A stretch of DNA of 64,000 bases from Ahaetulla prasina. Taxonomy: Eukaryota; Chordata; Lepidosauria; Squamata; Colubridae. Positions 1-12,024 of this stretch are shown one piece after another. The position numbers and the translations under genes are program-made. Each line of letters starts with the position of its first letter. The first letter of the stretch is position 1. The notes under the pieces were generated by a model. That model saw nothing but the letters and a program-made list of their open reading frames with translations. It was not told the DNA's origin and did no database searches. The stretch lies in the NCBI RefSeq assembly GCF_028640845.1, contig NC_080546.1, positions 29,223,020 through 29,287,019 of the forward strand. Direction: 5' to 3'.

Positions 1-246
1 AATAAAAGTACAATGTTTTCCCCAAAATAAGACCTAACTGGAAAATAAGCCCTAGAATGATTTTTCAGGATGCTTGTAATATAAGCCCTACCCCCAAAAA
101 ATAAGCCTTAGTTAAGATCATCAGCCAGATGGATGCATTTAGTTCCATATTTTTCCCCCAAATAAGACCTAATTGGAAAATAAGCCCTAATTTTGGAGCA
201 AAAATTAATGTAAGACCCAGTTTTATTTTCGGGAAAATATGGGTAG
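1..246. mobile_element. MITE with CCCCAAAATAAGACC-type ends
   Basis: The left part has TTTTCCCCAAAATAAGACCT and the right part ends in the near-complement AAGACCCAGTTTTATTTTCG. Inside are repeated AATAAGCCCTA words. A second copy of the same family lies at 10080-10313. It is non-coding; assignment to a named superfamily is not possible by eye. Confidence 0.75.
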
Positions 247-917
247 TTTGGATATGCAGATATCATTCAGAATGCGTATTTTTAAAAAAATGATTCAGAA
301 TTACTCAGATAAATTAATTCCCTTGAGTGCTTTTGTGAGAGTTTAGGGTTATTCTATCACTTCTGCAAAAGAAAATTTATGAAGATTGGTGCATCCTTAC
401 CTTGATTGTGATGATTTTTCTACTAATTGAACTGACCAAAAAAAAAAAAAAACCACCTTCCAGATAGTATTTTTTTCAGACTTAAAATAATACATGCACT
501 ATTTTAGCTACTTTTTCAAGTAAGATGTTTCTTCATTTTTAGTTGTTTGGAATCAAGGCAAAAGTTTACGAAGTTTGCAGGGATATTTTTTGGGAGGTGG
601 GGGTGAAACCCACACTTACTGTTTTGCACCATTTTTCCCACTACTGTTCCCAGTCTCTGCAATTTCTTGTAAATTCTCTCGTGTCTGGGGTGGGTTGGAG
701 GGAGGACCAGAGGAAACAAATGTGTTTAGTGACCCAAATGTTTCCTTTCACCAGTACATATTTTGTCTTCAAATTGGCTGTTGTAGTCTGCAGTATACTT
801 TTTAGAGAGAGAAAGCACCATTAAACTCAGTTAATGTGCTAAAGCTATTAGATGTATTTATCACGTCTTTATTACTGGAATGTTAACTGAAACTTTGCTT
901 TTTTTTTTTTCTTCTAG

Positions 918-1091
918 GGCTTTCCATTCATACTTTTCACGGTAACTTTTTTGTGCGATCTACTGATTTGTTGTCACTTGCAAACGTAAATCCTGATGCT
1001 GGATTTGCTGTGCAGATGTCCATTGAAGAAAATCTCACAGATACATCACTAGTTTGTTTTCAAACAGCGCTTTTGTATACTTCCAGCAAAG
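918..1091 (+). CDS. SEC24B: SEC24B exon (first in window)
   Basis: The exon follows a T-rich tract and CTAG acceptor (AG at 916-917) and ends before GTAATT at 1092. It starts with the last two bases of a split codon, then reads LSIHTFHGNFFVRSTDLL and continues through NPDAGFAVQMSIEE to LLYTSSK. This is a highly conserved Sec24 block just before the helical domain. It ends one base into the next codon (phase 1), which is completed by the exon at 1300. Confidence 0.95.
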
Positions 1092-3661
1092 GTAATTTTA
1101 GAGAAGCATAATAATTGTTTCTAATATCTTTTCTATAGAAAAGAACAAAAATAAAGGCTGATGGCTTAGAAAAAGTGTTCCCTTTGATTTGAAGTAGCTG
1201 GCATATTGCCCTTATGTGACTAGTAAATGTATATTTAAAAAATTTTGGTCAGAAATAAACACTGCATATTTATCACTGTGTGGTTGGATCCTAATACAGG
1301 TGAACGGAGAATTAGGGTGCATACACTTTGTTTGCCTGTAGTGACTTCCTTGATGGATGTTTATGCTGGAGCAGATGTGCAAGCAGTTATATGCCTCCTA
1401 GCTAATATGGGTAAGTTGAAAATAAATGTTCAAATATCACATTTTTTTGCAGTTAAAAACGGATAGGCAGTGGGAAGGCACCTTTCTTCTGCCCTGCCAT
1501 GGGATTACAGGGGCTTTAGTCAATGATGTTATGATCACTACATACTGTATATCAGAGAAATTTTGGGAGTGGGCGTGGAACAAGCTGATATTAAGAACTA
1601 CTATAAGTGCCCCAAAGGTGCTTTTTCAAGAGGCAACTGGACTTTCTGGTTTTTCTTTAAAGACGTTTCGCTTCTCATCCAAGAATGAGACGCGAACTGT
1701 CTTCAAAGAAAAACCAGAAAATCCAGCTGCCTTTTGAAAAAGTACCTTTGGGACAACTATGACCTGGATGACCGGGAATCTCCATAGACATTTAGCGATG
1801 CAGAGTTGAAGAAGCTTCTTGGATGAGAAGCGAAACATCTTCAAAGAAAAACCAGAAAGTTCAGTTCCCTCTTGAAAAAGCACCTTTGGGACAACCATGA
1901 CCTGGATGTCTGAGACTCTCCATAGACATTTGCTATAAATGCCGTAAACATGGTTATAGAACTCATTTCATTCCTTAGTCATGGATACAACTTCTTCCAC
2001 TACCCAGGTATTCCAGAAGGATTCCTGGGGATGGATATTTGTTGATGTGGGCAGCTATAGATGTAATAAATAAATAAATGCCACCGTTTTAAATTATAAA
2101 AGAACTATTAATATCAAACTAAATATTATATCAGTTAGACAATAACTGTTAGTAACTTTATAAATTGCTCATCACCTTGGATGTGTGTGGTAAATAACAC
2201 TGTTACTATAAATGCATGCAGGGAACAGATCCAGTGAGTACAACATACTGATTATTAATGGCAACATACTCAGTTGATATAGAGCTTATAACTTCAAATT
2301 TTATTTTACAGCTGCTAAGTAAGATAAAACACGAACTACAATTTATCAATTGTAGATTCCCTTTCTGTCCTCTCTAAAAGGGTTTTAGATAATTATAAAA
2401 TATGAGGTGTGCTTCCTTTAATGCAATATAATTTAGTCTTGTTCGCTGTATTCCGGATCAGCTGAATGTTTAATATATTCAAAGCTATCTAGAAAAATGA
2501 AAATGTGCTAGCAGAACATTAATCATATGATTAATAATTAATATTAATCATAAACTTTCATTGCCTCTTTTAATATGGTTCCTTCACAATTATTTGCTAC
2601 TACTTCATTTTCCACAGCTGTGGATCGATCTGTTTCATCAAGTTTGTCAGACGCTAGAGATGCTTTAGTCAATGCGGTCGTAGATTCGCTGTCTGCATAT
2701 ATGTCAACAGCATCAAACCTCCAACAAACTTCTTTGATTGCTCCATATTCTCTCAGGCTGTTCCCTCTGTATATTTTGGCTCTTTTTAAACAGGTATATA
2801 ACCTCTGATAAATAGCAATTCAAAAGAAGTAAAATCTGTTTAAAATCTGTTTTGATTACAGAAATGTGATGACTTATACAGATGAATAGGTTGAATACCA
2901 TATCTTTGTAATTTTGGTGGGCTTTATTATAATGTAGAACAAATAACATACATCAATTTGCTTAGCTTTCATATTCTCTAAAGATATATAAAAATGCTAT
3001 TGCTATTCATTAAAACTGTAATTGTAATCAGTGTTTACAGTGTTTTACAATAGCAGCTAAGAGATATTTAATTTTTGTGATATATATCTGCCACTTAATT
3101 GGGAAAATATTCTTCCAGGCAATTATTATTTAGATGTTCTTAGCCAGCCTACAATAAAAACACAATATTTTTCTTTTTCTTCTCCTTTTTTTACAGAAAG
3201 CTTTTAGAACGGGCACAAGTACACGTCTGGATGATCGCATATATGCTATGTGCCAAATAAAAAGTCAGCCTCTGGTTCATTTGATGAAGATAATCTATCC
3301 CAGTTTATATAGGATAGACAAGCTTACTGATGAGGTATATTTGTGTGTGTGTGTACGTATACAGGTATATATAATGTATAATTGTTATCTCTGCTAAATA
3401 GAGGTGGTCTGCCCACTGCTATCTTTATTCTAGTAGCACCTTGGACAGTTGCATACAAATCTTGACTTCCACTGTATCACCAATAAACTAGCTAATTTTT
3501 CACCTAGTCTTGAAAGACTTGCATTGACTCTTAATGTATTTTGTAGCACAACTCAAAGCATTGGTTTCAAACTTAAAAGTTGTTTCTAGTGCCCAACTTA
3601 GATTTTTTAAAATTAGGATTATAGATGAAACCAAATATATATATACACATACATATACATA

Positions 3662-3695
<34 letters not shown>

Positions 3696-6080
3696 CATAC
3701 ATACACTTTCTGCTCAGAATAAAACAACCACACAATTTTGAGTTGTCTGTATTACAGTACAACAAGCTTGAGTTGAGTCTGTATTTGAAGAAAATATGTA
3801 GAATATTTCCAATATTTTAGTCTAGGGAAAAATAGAAACAAGTTCCTTGTTCCTCATTTTGTTTTTTGTTTTGTTTTGTTTATTTGAGGGCCCCAAAAGT
3901 AGGTAAGTATTTGTTGGTAATTAGCCTTTCATCCTGTGGGAAATTGGCCTCCGTGTTGATCGTTAAAATCCTATAGGAAACAGTGGAAACACACACCTCT
4001 CACCATCTTCACTGTAAAAATCAATTAACAAAAAAGATTCTGGGGTTCTTTATTCAATAAAGTATCTTTTTTAACTATTTAAATAAATCCCAAGGATTTA
4101 TCAATCAACACATGACCAGAAAGAAAGAGCTAATCTCATTAGGTATTTTCTCTCACTTAGAATTTAACAATATATTTATGCTGGAAAATAAATCAGGCAG
4201 GCAAGCAAACATTTTACTGTTTCCTTTTTTTAAACTGCATCAGAAATGAAAATGCCTTGCAGCAATAAGTACAACACTATAACATAATGGCAGAGTTTAT
4301 TTTAAAAAAACACCACTGCAATAGTTGTCAGATGGAAAGGATCAGGACTAAATGTTAAGTTGCAGCACAGAAGATTTATTCAAGCCTATCCACAAACATC
4401 TAGTCAACTAATGGTCAGCACTAAATTGGTGTTAGATAAGAGTTGAAGGAATTTAAGGAGTTTGGGGGGGAGGCTGGACTAGGATTGTTTGTGGCAATGT
4501 AAGGACTCTAAGTTGATGATACATTTAAATCCACTCCCTCTCCTAGCTCTGCTAGCTGTTCTTCCACAGTTGTTGTCTTTACAGCTACTAATAGGAAACG
4601 AAGCTAAAAGGCATTCTTAGGTTCAGTGGTGCAAAAAAAACCAAAAAAAAACCCCAACCATACAAAAGTTCAGCATGGGTTAAAAAGCAAAATTGGGGTG
4701 GGGGGACGACACTTTGGATGAGCACTTATTGCACCAGTACTGAAATATTGCAATGGGACTGAATTATATTGTGAGTTTAATTGAATTATTCTACTTTAGG
4801 GTGCAATACATGTCAATGACAGAGTTGTACCCCAGCCCCCTCTTCAGCGATTGTCTGCTGAGAAGTTGACACGAGAAGGAGCTTATCTTATGGATTGTGG
4901 CTTGGTGAGTTGCCCATTTAAAACATTATTTTTCATCTGTTTGATGCAGCAGTTTCCTGTGCTCGTCTCCTCATTGTATTGTGTCTTTAGATCAGTTTTA
5001 AGCATTATTTTATCCCAATAAAATCTTGATGACTTCATCTGTTATCAAAGAAAATGTATATTTTAATTACTTTGTTTCTAACACTGTCTAGATCCTCTAT
5101 ATTTGGCTTGGAAAAAGTTGTGATAATAACTTCATTAAAGATGTTCTTGGATATCCAAATTACTTGTCAGTACCTCAAAAACTGGTAAGAACTTATTTTA
5201 AATCCAGCTGATAACTTCCAAAGATAAAGCTATAGAGGAGTCCTACAGGCCTGAAAATGAAGTAGTTCTCAGTCTTTATTAGAGCTTGCCTGATTTTGAT
5301 TCCTATCTTTATAATTTATTTTCTTATTTATGATGTAAACAGTTCTTTCAGAACTTTGTTTACAGAAAGACAGCATTTAAATAAGATGAAAATAATAAAT
5401 ATAAAGTATATTTTTATCACAATATTCTGAAAGTGTAATAAAAGTATCACTGATGCTGTTTGAATATCTAATACAACAGCACATTATAAGTGTTTAATTT
5501 TACCACATTGCATTTTTCTAGACACAGCTTCCAGAATTAGATAATATTTCTTCAGAGCGAACCAGGTCCTTTATAACTTGGCTGAAGGATAGTAAATCTT
5601 TGAACCCAGTACTTCAAGTAATTAAGTAAGTATTCATATATAGCATCACTTAAATGAAATAGGGGGTTTCTGGCAAACTGTCCTTTGAATAGGTTTTTTT
5701 AAAAGAATGTGTTCAGAAATGCTGTCCCTGTTTAAATCTGTAATTACTTGGCAGGTTTATAAATTAGCTTATTGGCCAAATATTTCCTGAGTTGGTACAT
5801 TTGAAAGGCATCTGTTATGAGGGCTTGAGAACAGTAGGTAGGAATTGAAAGGGGTTGGTGGGCATGACTGAAATGACACTGAGATGTTTCACAATATTTA
5901 CCCACCTTATTTCTATCAATTATCAACTCCTGCAGATAATTTTTATTTTTTCCTCCATGTTTCAGGGATGAAAGCCCAGCGAAGACAGACTTTCTTCAGC
6001 AGTTAATTGAAGACAAGACAGAGGCTGCATTTTCTTACTATGAATTTTTGCTTCACATTCAACAACAAATTTGTAAGTGA
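918..6080 (+). CDS. SEC24B: SEC24B, C-terminal part (last eight coding exons; gene enters from the left edge)
   Basis: Sec24 is the cargo-binding subunit of the COPII coat; with Sec23 it forms the inner coat layer on vesicles leaving the endoplasmic reticulum. Joining 918-1091, 1300-1410, 2618-2793, 3197-3334, 4800-4904, 5092-5184, 5522-5625 and 5966-6080 gives an open frame of about 337 codons ending in TGA. Every junction has AG/GT introns and phases that agree. The product covers the end of the beta-barrel region, the helical domain and the C-terminal gelsolin-like domain of Sec24. Paralogue choice rests on residues such as DVQAVICLLANM and SLYRIDKLTDE and on the ICK end, which fit SEC24B better than SEC24A, and on MCUB lying downstream as in human 4q25. 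No frameshift or stop was seen. The N-terminal two thirds lie outside the window. Confidence 0.95.
1300..1410 (+). CDS. SEC24B: SEC24B exon
   Basis: The acceptor is ACAG at 1296-1299 and the donor is GTAAGT at 1411. The exon encodes GERRIRVHTLCLPV and then DVYAGADVQAVICLLANM. The preceding intron is only about 208 bp. The ICLLANM residues help separate SEC24B from SEC24A. Confidence 0.95.
1598..1925. mobile_element. Palindromic fragment of a recurring (Penelope-like?) repeat
   Basis: The sequence 1612-1757 is an imperfect palindrome whose arms start CCCAAAGGTGCTTTTTCAAG. A third half-unit follows at 1810-1905. Related copies are at 19205-19410, 26617-27050 and around the element at 38.69-44.68 kb. 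The class is inferred from the 26.6-kb copy, which extends into a short coding remnant. Confidence 0.6.
2618..2793 (+). CDS. SEC24B: SEC24B exon
   Basis: The acceptor is CCACAG at 2612-2617 and the donor is GTATAT at 2794. It encodes AVDRSVSSSLSDARDALVNA, then VVDSLSAYMSTASNLQQ and LFPLYILALFKQ, part of the all-helical domain. It ends in phase 0. Confidence 0.95.
3197..3334 (+). CDS. SEC24B: SEC24B exon
   Basis: The acceptor is TTTTTTACAG and the donor is GTATAT. It is 46 whole codons, KAFRTGTSTRLDDRIYAMCQ through LYRIDKLTDE. It belongs to the helical domain and its junction with the gelsolin-like fold. Confidence 0.95.
3637..3706. repeat. ATAC-type microsatellite in SEC24B intron
   Basis: A run of CATA/ATAC tetranucleotides with some dinucleotide interruptions. 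Open frames through it on both strands (His/Thr/Tyr or Val/Tyr/Cys repeats) are products of the repeat, not genes. Confidence 0.95.
4800..4904 (+). CDS. SEC24B: SEC24B exon
   Basis: The acceptor is CTTTAG (AG at 4798-4799) and the donor is GTGAGT at 4905. It is 35 codons, GAIHVNDRVVPQPPLQRLSA to YLMDCGL. The LMDCG segment opens the gelsolin-like domain. The intron before it (3335-4799) holds an ATACATAC microsatellite. Confidence 0.95.
5092..5184 (+). CDS. SEC24B: SEC24B exon
   Basis: The acceptor is GTCTAG and the donor is GTAAGA. It is 31 codons, ILYIWLGKSCDNNFIKDVLG then YPNYLSVPQKL. The hydrophobic strand followed by WLGK is typical of the Sec24 gelsolin-like module. Confidence 0.95.
5522..5625 (+). 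CDS. SEC24B: SEC24B exon
   Basis: The acceptor is TTCTAG and the donor is GTAAGT at 5626. It encodes TQLPELDNISSERTRSFITW and then LKDSKSLNPVLQVI. It ends two bases into a lysine codon finished by the terminal exon. Confidence 0.95.
5966..6080 (+). CDS. SEC24B: SEC24B terminal coding exon with TGA stop
   Basis: The acceptor is TTTCAG at 5960-5965. The exon finishes the split lysine codon and reads DESPAKTDFLQQLIEDKTEA, then FSYYEFLLHIQQQICK and TGA at 6078-6080. The end matches the family C-terminus, so the gene is complete at its 3' side. Confidence 0.95.
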
Positions 6081-8372
6081 GAGGAAACAAAGAGAAGTGG
6101 GGGGAAATCCCTGTATGGACTTTTTATCCAAATGTCACCTGTCAGCGAAGCACACTGGAAGTGATTAAAACCAAGTATAGATTCTTTAGTATCCATACAC
6201 AAAGACTTTCAGTTGTGAAAGGACAAAATACCCATTGCTAGGTGAATTTTACAATTCTGCTTTGTTAAAAAAATGATGGACATGACACAATAGTAGTAAT
6301 ATGTTTTCAGTTGGTTTTAAATGCATTTCCAGTAGTGCAACACTATGGTGTTTCTTCTTATTTCAAGCTGGTGGTCATATGTGGCAGTGTGGAATAGTAT
6401 TTATTAATGAAATCTAAAATCAGAGAGTCTCTTTCTCAGCATCTCAACATTTAACAACCTTTCCAGATGATTTCCAGCAGAGATGCCAAAAGGCAAAGCT
6501 CCATGTTGTTTATATCAATTTGTAAAAGAGATAATTCACTTTTGAAAGCTTATCCATTTTCTCTGTGAAGAATATATACAATTTTAATACAACTTACAAA
6601 ATTGTAGAAATATGTATAATGTACAGAAGTGTTAACATTTGTAAAAAATTTTTTTTTAAGGAGTATGAATTGCTTGATGGCTGTGGTTCTGGTAGGTCAG
6701 TTACAAACCACTTATCTCGGTTAAATAATAAGAGTTGGCTAGTGCATATTAAAACGGATCTGAATCCACATAGGAAAATACAACTTTGTAACTCATTTAA
6801 TTGGTCCTTTTATGTGGATTTATTTATGATCAGCTAATTAAAAGTATTTGCTCGATCATGTGTTTTTATCTCTATGTGATTACTGCATTTTAAACACCAA
6901 TACCAAATTTGTCTTGCTGTATTAAAGAATGTTTATTATTTTATAGGCCTCCTGAAAAGAGGCTAGTAGGAATCTTGAATTCAGGTTGGGATTTTGATTA
7001 GAGATATATTGGCTTGTGACACTAACTAGTGGCAACTAGTGTCTTTTAGCCTTAGATTACTTTAGGTATTTTTGCAACATTTTAAGGTCCTGGATTCTTT
7101 GTTTTCTCATCCCATCACCATAGGATGTTAAAGAAAAACCCAATTGAACTTAAAAATGGATGTTTCTCCAGCAGGTGATCCAAATATTTGCCCCCATTTT
7201 TCTTTTCTTTTTTAAAGTTAAAACTTCTGTGCACATAAAGTCTAAATAGGGCTATTGATTACACATTTGCATTTTATTTCGTAAAAATAAGTAGAGCTAT
7301 AGAATGAAATTTTATTTTTAAAATGACTTTTTTAAAAAACAGATAACAAGCACTAATATATTCTGAGAAATATCTATGTCCCAGTATGTTTCTTCTTGTA
7401 ACAATGTGCTTATACAACAAAGTTATTCAATTACTTTTCAATTTTAGTTTTATGAATACTCAGTCCGGACACTCCATTTTCAGTAACTTTTACTAAAGCA
7501 TGCCAAAGGATTTCTCAGAAAACAAATCAACTGCTTTTTCTATTTGTGGCATATTTTAGATATCTATCAAAGTATGTTGCATCAGAATAAGAAGTATACA
7601 CCTAATACTTACAACTTAAATAATTAATGTTTTAAAGAGATATAATGCCTCAAATATTTTGGTAAATACATTGACTGAAAATGTATGTTATATGGAACCA
7701 TAAATGTGTCAGATGCATTAAGTGTGATTTTAACAATTATTTTTTTGAAAAAAATTCTTGTGGAACTTAGTACTGAATATTCAGAAACATCCAAAGCCAT
7801 GATGTATGGTAGATGAATCTGTAAAACAATACTTAAAGTTTTATTCTTCTATATTTTATATATAAAAATTGTCATGAAAAGTACACTTGAGCAGTATTTT
7901 GCTTTGGGTAAGATGTTTGATGCCTCTTAGATGGAAAATATTTAGCACTTGTAATCCTTCCTCATAGTTCAGTATAACCAAAAACATAAAGATGGGCGAG
8001 TTCAGGTAAGTGCTACATACAGTTACTAGCTGAAATTCAGCATCATAAATTGTAAGAGTTTTTGCAAATAAAGGTCATTCAATACCTTGTGATTAAACAT
8101 TAAAAAAGAGAAAATTGATAGAATGTTTTGCTTTTATTTATGGTGCAGTCCTATATCTTATACCATATTCTACTCAGGAAAAAAATTGTTCCATTGAATT
8201 CAGTGGTAGTAGCTCCTCATTCTATAGACTTGTTGCCTCAATTCTGCTTATGCAATTTCTTTTACCACTTTTACTGGTTCTTAGGGATTTATGCAGAAAA
8301 GATGAAAAGTTTATGATAGTTTTGGTAAGTATCTCAAGTCAATTTTTTAAATTTTCTCCATAACTGCTAAAC
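6081..8372 (+). other. SEC24B: SEC24B 3' UTR and flanking unique DNA
   Basis: This AT-rich stretch follows the stop codon. No recognisable coding exon or repeat family was found. Its first part must be the 3' UTR. An AATAAA hexamer at 8067-8072 with a TG-rich stretch after it is a plausible cleavage signal, but the true end cannot be fixed from sequence alone. Confidence 0.5.
8067..8072 (+). terminator. Candidate SEC24B polyadenylation signal AATAAA
   Basis: A canonical AATAAA lies about 2 kb past the SEC24B stop, followed within 30 bases by a TTGTG stretch. A second AATAAA at 8994-8999 has an even more GT-rich sequence behind it. Either could be used; transcript ends would decide. Confidence 0.3.
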
Positions 8373-8754
8373 TAGGGGTCGCAACCCCCAGGCCATGGCC
8401 CACTACCAGGTTGCGGCCTGTTCAAAACCTGGCAGTGGGAGAGATGGGTACACGTGTGCACATGAAGCTCCATTGCACGAATGGAGGATGTGTGTGAAGC
8501 TGCATTTGCATGAGTGGAGCTTTGCGCAAAAACACCCTCCACTCACGCCAGCACAAGCGCCCTCCACTTGTGCAAGTGGAGCTTCGCGCATGAGTGCAAG
8601 TACCCTCTGCTCGTGCACAAAGCTCCATTTGCATGAGCAGAGGGCGCGCACGGCTGCTGCTTACACACATGTAGCTGTGTGGGTGTGCAACTGCCACTCA
8701 TACCTCCCCTCCGCCCTGGGCTGGGTCACCAAGTTGGAAAGGTTGGGGCCGCTT
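8373..8754. mobile_element. hAT-like MITE with 8-bp target duplication TGCTAAAC
   Basis: The element is flanked by exact TGCTAAAC copies at 8365-8372 and 8755-8762. The left end is TAGGGGTCGCAACCCCC and the body is GC-rich with repeated GCTCCATTTGCA words. Open frames in it reflect base composition. It sits just past the putative SEC24B 3' end. Confidence 0.8.
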
Positions 8755-8762
8755 TGCTAAAC

Positions 8763-10079
8763 CAAATATTTGAATAAAATACTTCACAGGTTGATCAGAT
8801 GAAAGTGGAGAATGGTGAGTGAATATCAACTCACTGGTTTCCATTTTGAAACATGCCCTGGACTAAAATCTGGTTACCCAGTAGACTGCAAACCCAACCT
8901 GTATGGTTGATTTATGGCTAATGGGTTAGTTATGGGCTAATTTCATGTGTGTATGTGCACATAGCCACTGCCTTAAATACAATTTTGAAAGTTAATAAAC
9001 CCTTTTCTAAAAGGTTCTGTACTTGATGGATTCTTGTGCTTGATTTGAATTTAGTATTGGTAATAAACATGTTGACTGTTCAGATCATTTCATATGTATA
9101 ATCTTCATGCTAGCACAGTATTTTCTGCTAAAATTGTAAATGTGAATCAATGCATAAATGAACCAGGAAGATATTTTATCCTGCTAGCTACCATAAGAGT
9201 CATCAGTTCTATTGCCTCTGAATCATTGTGATTGAGGTGGTGAATTTATTCTTTGTAGTGGCATGCAGTAAATACATTGACATAAGGCAGGAAAGCAGGG
9301 GCTTTTTAGCTTGTTAACTGAATAGATTTTGTGTATTTAGAGAAATTACATAAGCAGTATTTGAAAGAATTCTTAGCTGAAGTTAATTAAGCTCAAGCTA
9401 GTTTACGCTCATTGAAAGAAGGTAGAAAAATTTACTTAAATCCAAATGTATTGACTTTACTGATGTATGGCTGGCAAAATGGAGGGCTCTCATTATCACA
9501 TTACATATGCTTATTTAGAAGTAAAGGAGTTTCTAGTAATAACTGTATGTTAATGGTACAATCTCTTGTTTCTTGTGTTTGAAAAGTATGTATCCTTAAC
9601 TAGCCATCTGTGATGCTTTTGCAAGTCTCAAAATGGAGCTACAAGTATAGATATTCAGGCTGAACTGAGCTACTGACTTTACTCTCTGTATTGAGACAAG
9701 TAGAAGAGTTAAGCTTGCATATTAAACAGAATCTTAAATGCCGCTTATTTATTGTTGTCTTTTTCCAAGAGTTCCATGCATGTTTTAAGTTGAAAATGTC
9801 TGATCCAAAGTCAGCAACGTGTTGTATAATTAAATGGGTATGTATCTTCTGGTTTTCCTGGTCCGGTTCTAACTAGTGCATAGTCTAGTGGATTGATCTG
9901 AGATGTTTCATGTAGATAAACCTAATTTATGACAAGTGAATCCAGTGGTTGCAGCTTTGAATGCAAATTTATCAAAATGGCTGAAAATATAGTAAAACTA
10001 TCCCTTGTGCTCCACACTGTTTCAATAGAATATTTAAAATATGTATTTGGGGGTGGGGTGATGTCCTTCATATATTATG
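8763..10079. other. Intergenic DNA, nothing recognised
   Basis: AT-rich sequence between two MITEs. It contains AATAAA at 8994-8999, a possible distal SEC24B end. Short open frames near 9.7 and 9.9 kb have no family resemblance. Confidence 0.5.
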
Positions 10080-10313
10080 TAGTTTCCCTGAAAATAAGAC
10101 CCAATTGGAAAATAAGCCCTAGCATGATCTTTCAGGATGCTCCTAAAATAAGCCCTACCCCAAAAAATAAGCCCCAGGTAAGCTCATCAACAGATGGAGG
10201 CGTTTAGTACTGTATTTCCCCCAAAATAAGACCTAACCAGAAAATAAGCCATAAGGCATCTTTTGGAGCAAAAATTAATATAAGACCCGGTCTTATTTTG
10301 GGGAAAACACAGT
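10080..10313. mobile_element. Second copy of the AATAAGACC MITE
   Basis: It has the same organisation as 1-246: left end TTTCCCTGAAAATAAGACCC, right end GACCCGGTCTTATTTTGGGG, and AATAAGCCCTA words between. The ends are inverted repeats. Confidence 0.8.
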
Positions 10314-10369
10314 AGCTGTTTTGCAAGTTCTGTTAATGTACCTTGTTTTAGGCTATTTCCCAAACTGTA

Positions 10370-10739
10370 CAGGTAGTCGTCGACTTACAACCAAAATTTC
10401 TGTTGTTGAGACATTTGTTAAATGTGTTTTGCCCCATTTTATGACCTTTCTTGTCATAATTAAATGAATCACTGCAGCTAATAAGTTAGTAATCTGATTG
10501 TTAAGTGAATCTGGCTTTCCCATTGATTTTGCGTATCAAAATGTTGCAAAAGGTGATCATATGATTTTGGGACACGACAGCAGTCATAAGTACGAAACAG
10601 TTGCCAAGCATCTGAATTTTGATCACATGATCATGTGGATGCTACAAAGGTTGTAACTGAAAAACAGTCAGAAGTCACATTTTTCAGTGCATTCTAACTG
10701 AACAGTCACTAAATGAAGTTGTAAGTTGAGGACTACCTG
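10370..10739. mobile_element. Mariner/Tigger-like MITE (CAGGTAGTCCTCGACTTA family), copy 1
   Basis: It begins CAGGTAGTCGTCGACTTAC and ends GTTGAGGACTACCTG, an inverted repeat, and is flanked by TA on both sides. Typical internal words are TTGTTAAGTGAATCTGGC and TTGCCAAGCATCTGAATTTT. The TA duplication and CAG start fit the Tc1/mariner-pogo group, by inference only. Confidence 0.8.
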
Positions 10740-10741
10740 TA

Positions 10742-11593
10742 TATCATCCTTGATACTACTCAAAATAATGTCAGGAAAAAGTTTGAGCCCACCCACCATC
10801 CAAATTCCCCAGAATGTACAGATTTCATTTGTTTTATCAAGCCATTTGGCAAGTTTCTGTTTTGTTTCAAGTAGGACTCAGCATATATTGGAATATAAAT
10901 GCCCTGGAACAATATGTGGACAATCACTTTATACTGATTGGTTGATGGTGAATCCTAGAGAATTAATTCCCAAATGGGAAACTGCATGTAAATGTGACAT
11001 TTCCCACACACTTCAGTCAGAGTCTGAAGTGTAAGAAACTATTTAATTTAGTACTATGTTCTGAGTGTAACTTAAAAAGTTGAATGCTTTAAAAAAAATG
11101 TCTAGGATATGTCTAGGATACTTGTGGATATGAAATAGGTTTAAGAATGTGTAGTCCCTGCTGAATCTATGATTGTATTAACCATGAGTCTTTTGATCAT
11201 TTTCAGATATAGAATTGTACAAAATAATGTATTGCACACATAATAGCATCATTTATTAGCACTTTATGTACATATTTAGAACTATTCGCAGATTGTATAT
11301 ATTAGTTGGGAAAGAATGGATGTTGAAACATGAGTTAAAGTGACTTGTTTAAAGTTAGTTTGTATATTCAAAGCAGATTATTTGGAAGAGAGGAATTATA
11401 CAAGGTATCAGTTCTCATAGGCCAAACACAAAATTTTTTTGTTTCGTTTGTTTAGAGAAAACGTTACAAATGTTCAAAAGTAATGGGCCAAACAAGGAAT
11501 AGTTTAGAAGAAAATTGCAACCAGGTCAATATTTAATGTATTTTATATAATAAGTTTCTATGGAGCTTCACTTTGGTTTAACCTATATAGAGA
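10742..11593. other. Intergenic DNA, nothing recognised
   Basis: Unique-looking AT-rich sequence. A 102-codon open frame starting at 10726 runs out of the preceding MITE and has no recognisable motif, so it is not called a gene. Confidence 0.5.
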
Positions 11594-11863
11594 ATATTTT
11601 TTCACTCCATAAGACACATTTTTTTGTCTCCCAAAAGTGGGTGGAGATGTCTGTGCATCTTATGCAACGATTATTGCAAAAGCCCTGCCTACCTGCCAGC
11701 CCCCACTCTTCGGCCATTTTTGGCCTGCGCATACTCTGTTTTTGGCCAAACTGGGCACATGGAGGCCAAAAATGAGGTGCGCGGAGGCCAAAAATGAGGT
11801 GTGCGGAGGCCAAAAGCGGGAGTGTGTCTTATGATCAAGTGCATCTTATGGAGCAAAAAATAC
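11594..11863. mobile_element. MITE with CTCCATAAGACAC-type ends
   Basis: The left end TATTTTTTCACTCCATAAG is complementary to the right end CTTATGGAGCAAAAAATA. The middle repeats the word GGAGGCCAAAAATGAGGTG. No target duplication could be fixed. Confidence 0.75.
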
Positions 11864-12024
11864 GGTAGTTCTGCCTAAAACTATTATTTGCTGTTCTGAG
11901 CTAATGCTTTGCATGATTTCTAGAGGTTTTAGGAAGATATAAAGAATTTGGGGGCTTAGCTCAATAGATATGGGAGGATGCCTTCCATATAGATAAGATT
12001 AAATATTTTTCAATTTTCAAATAG

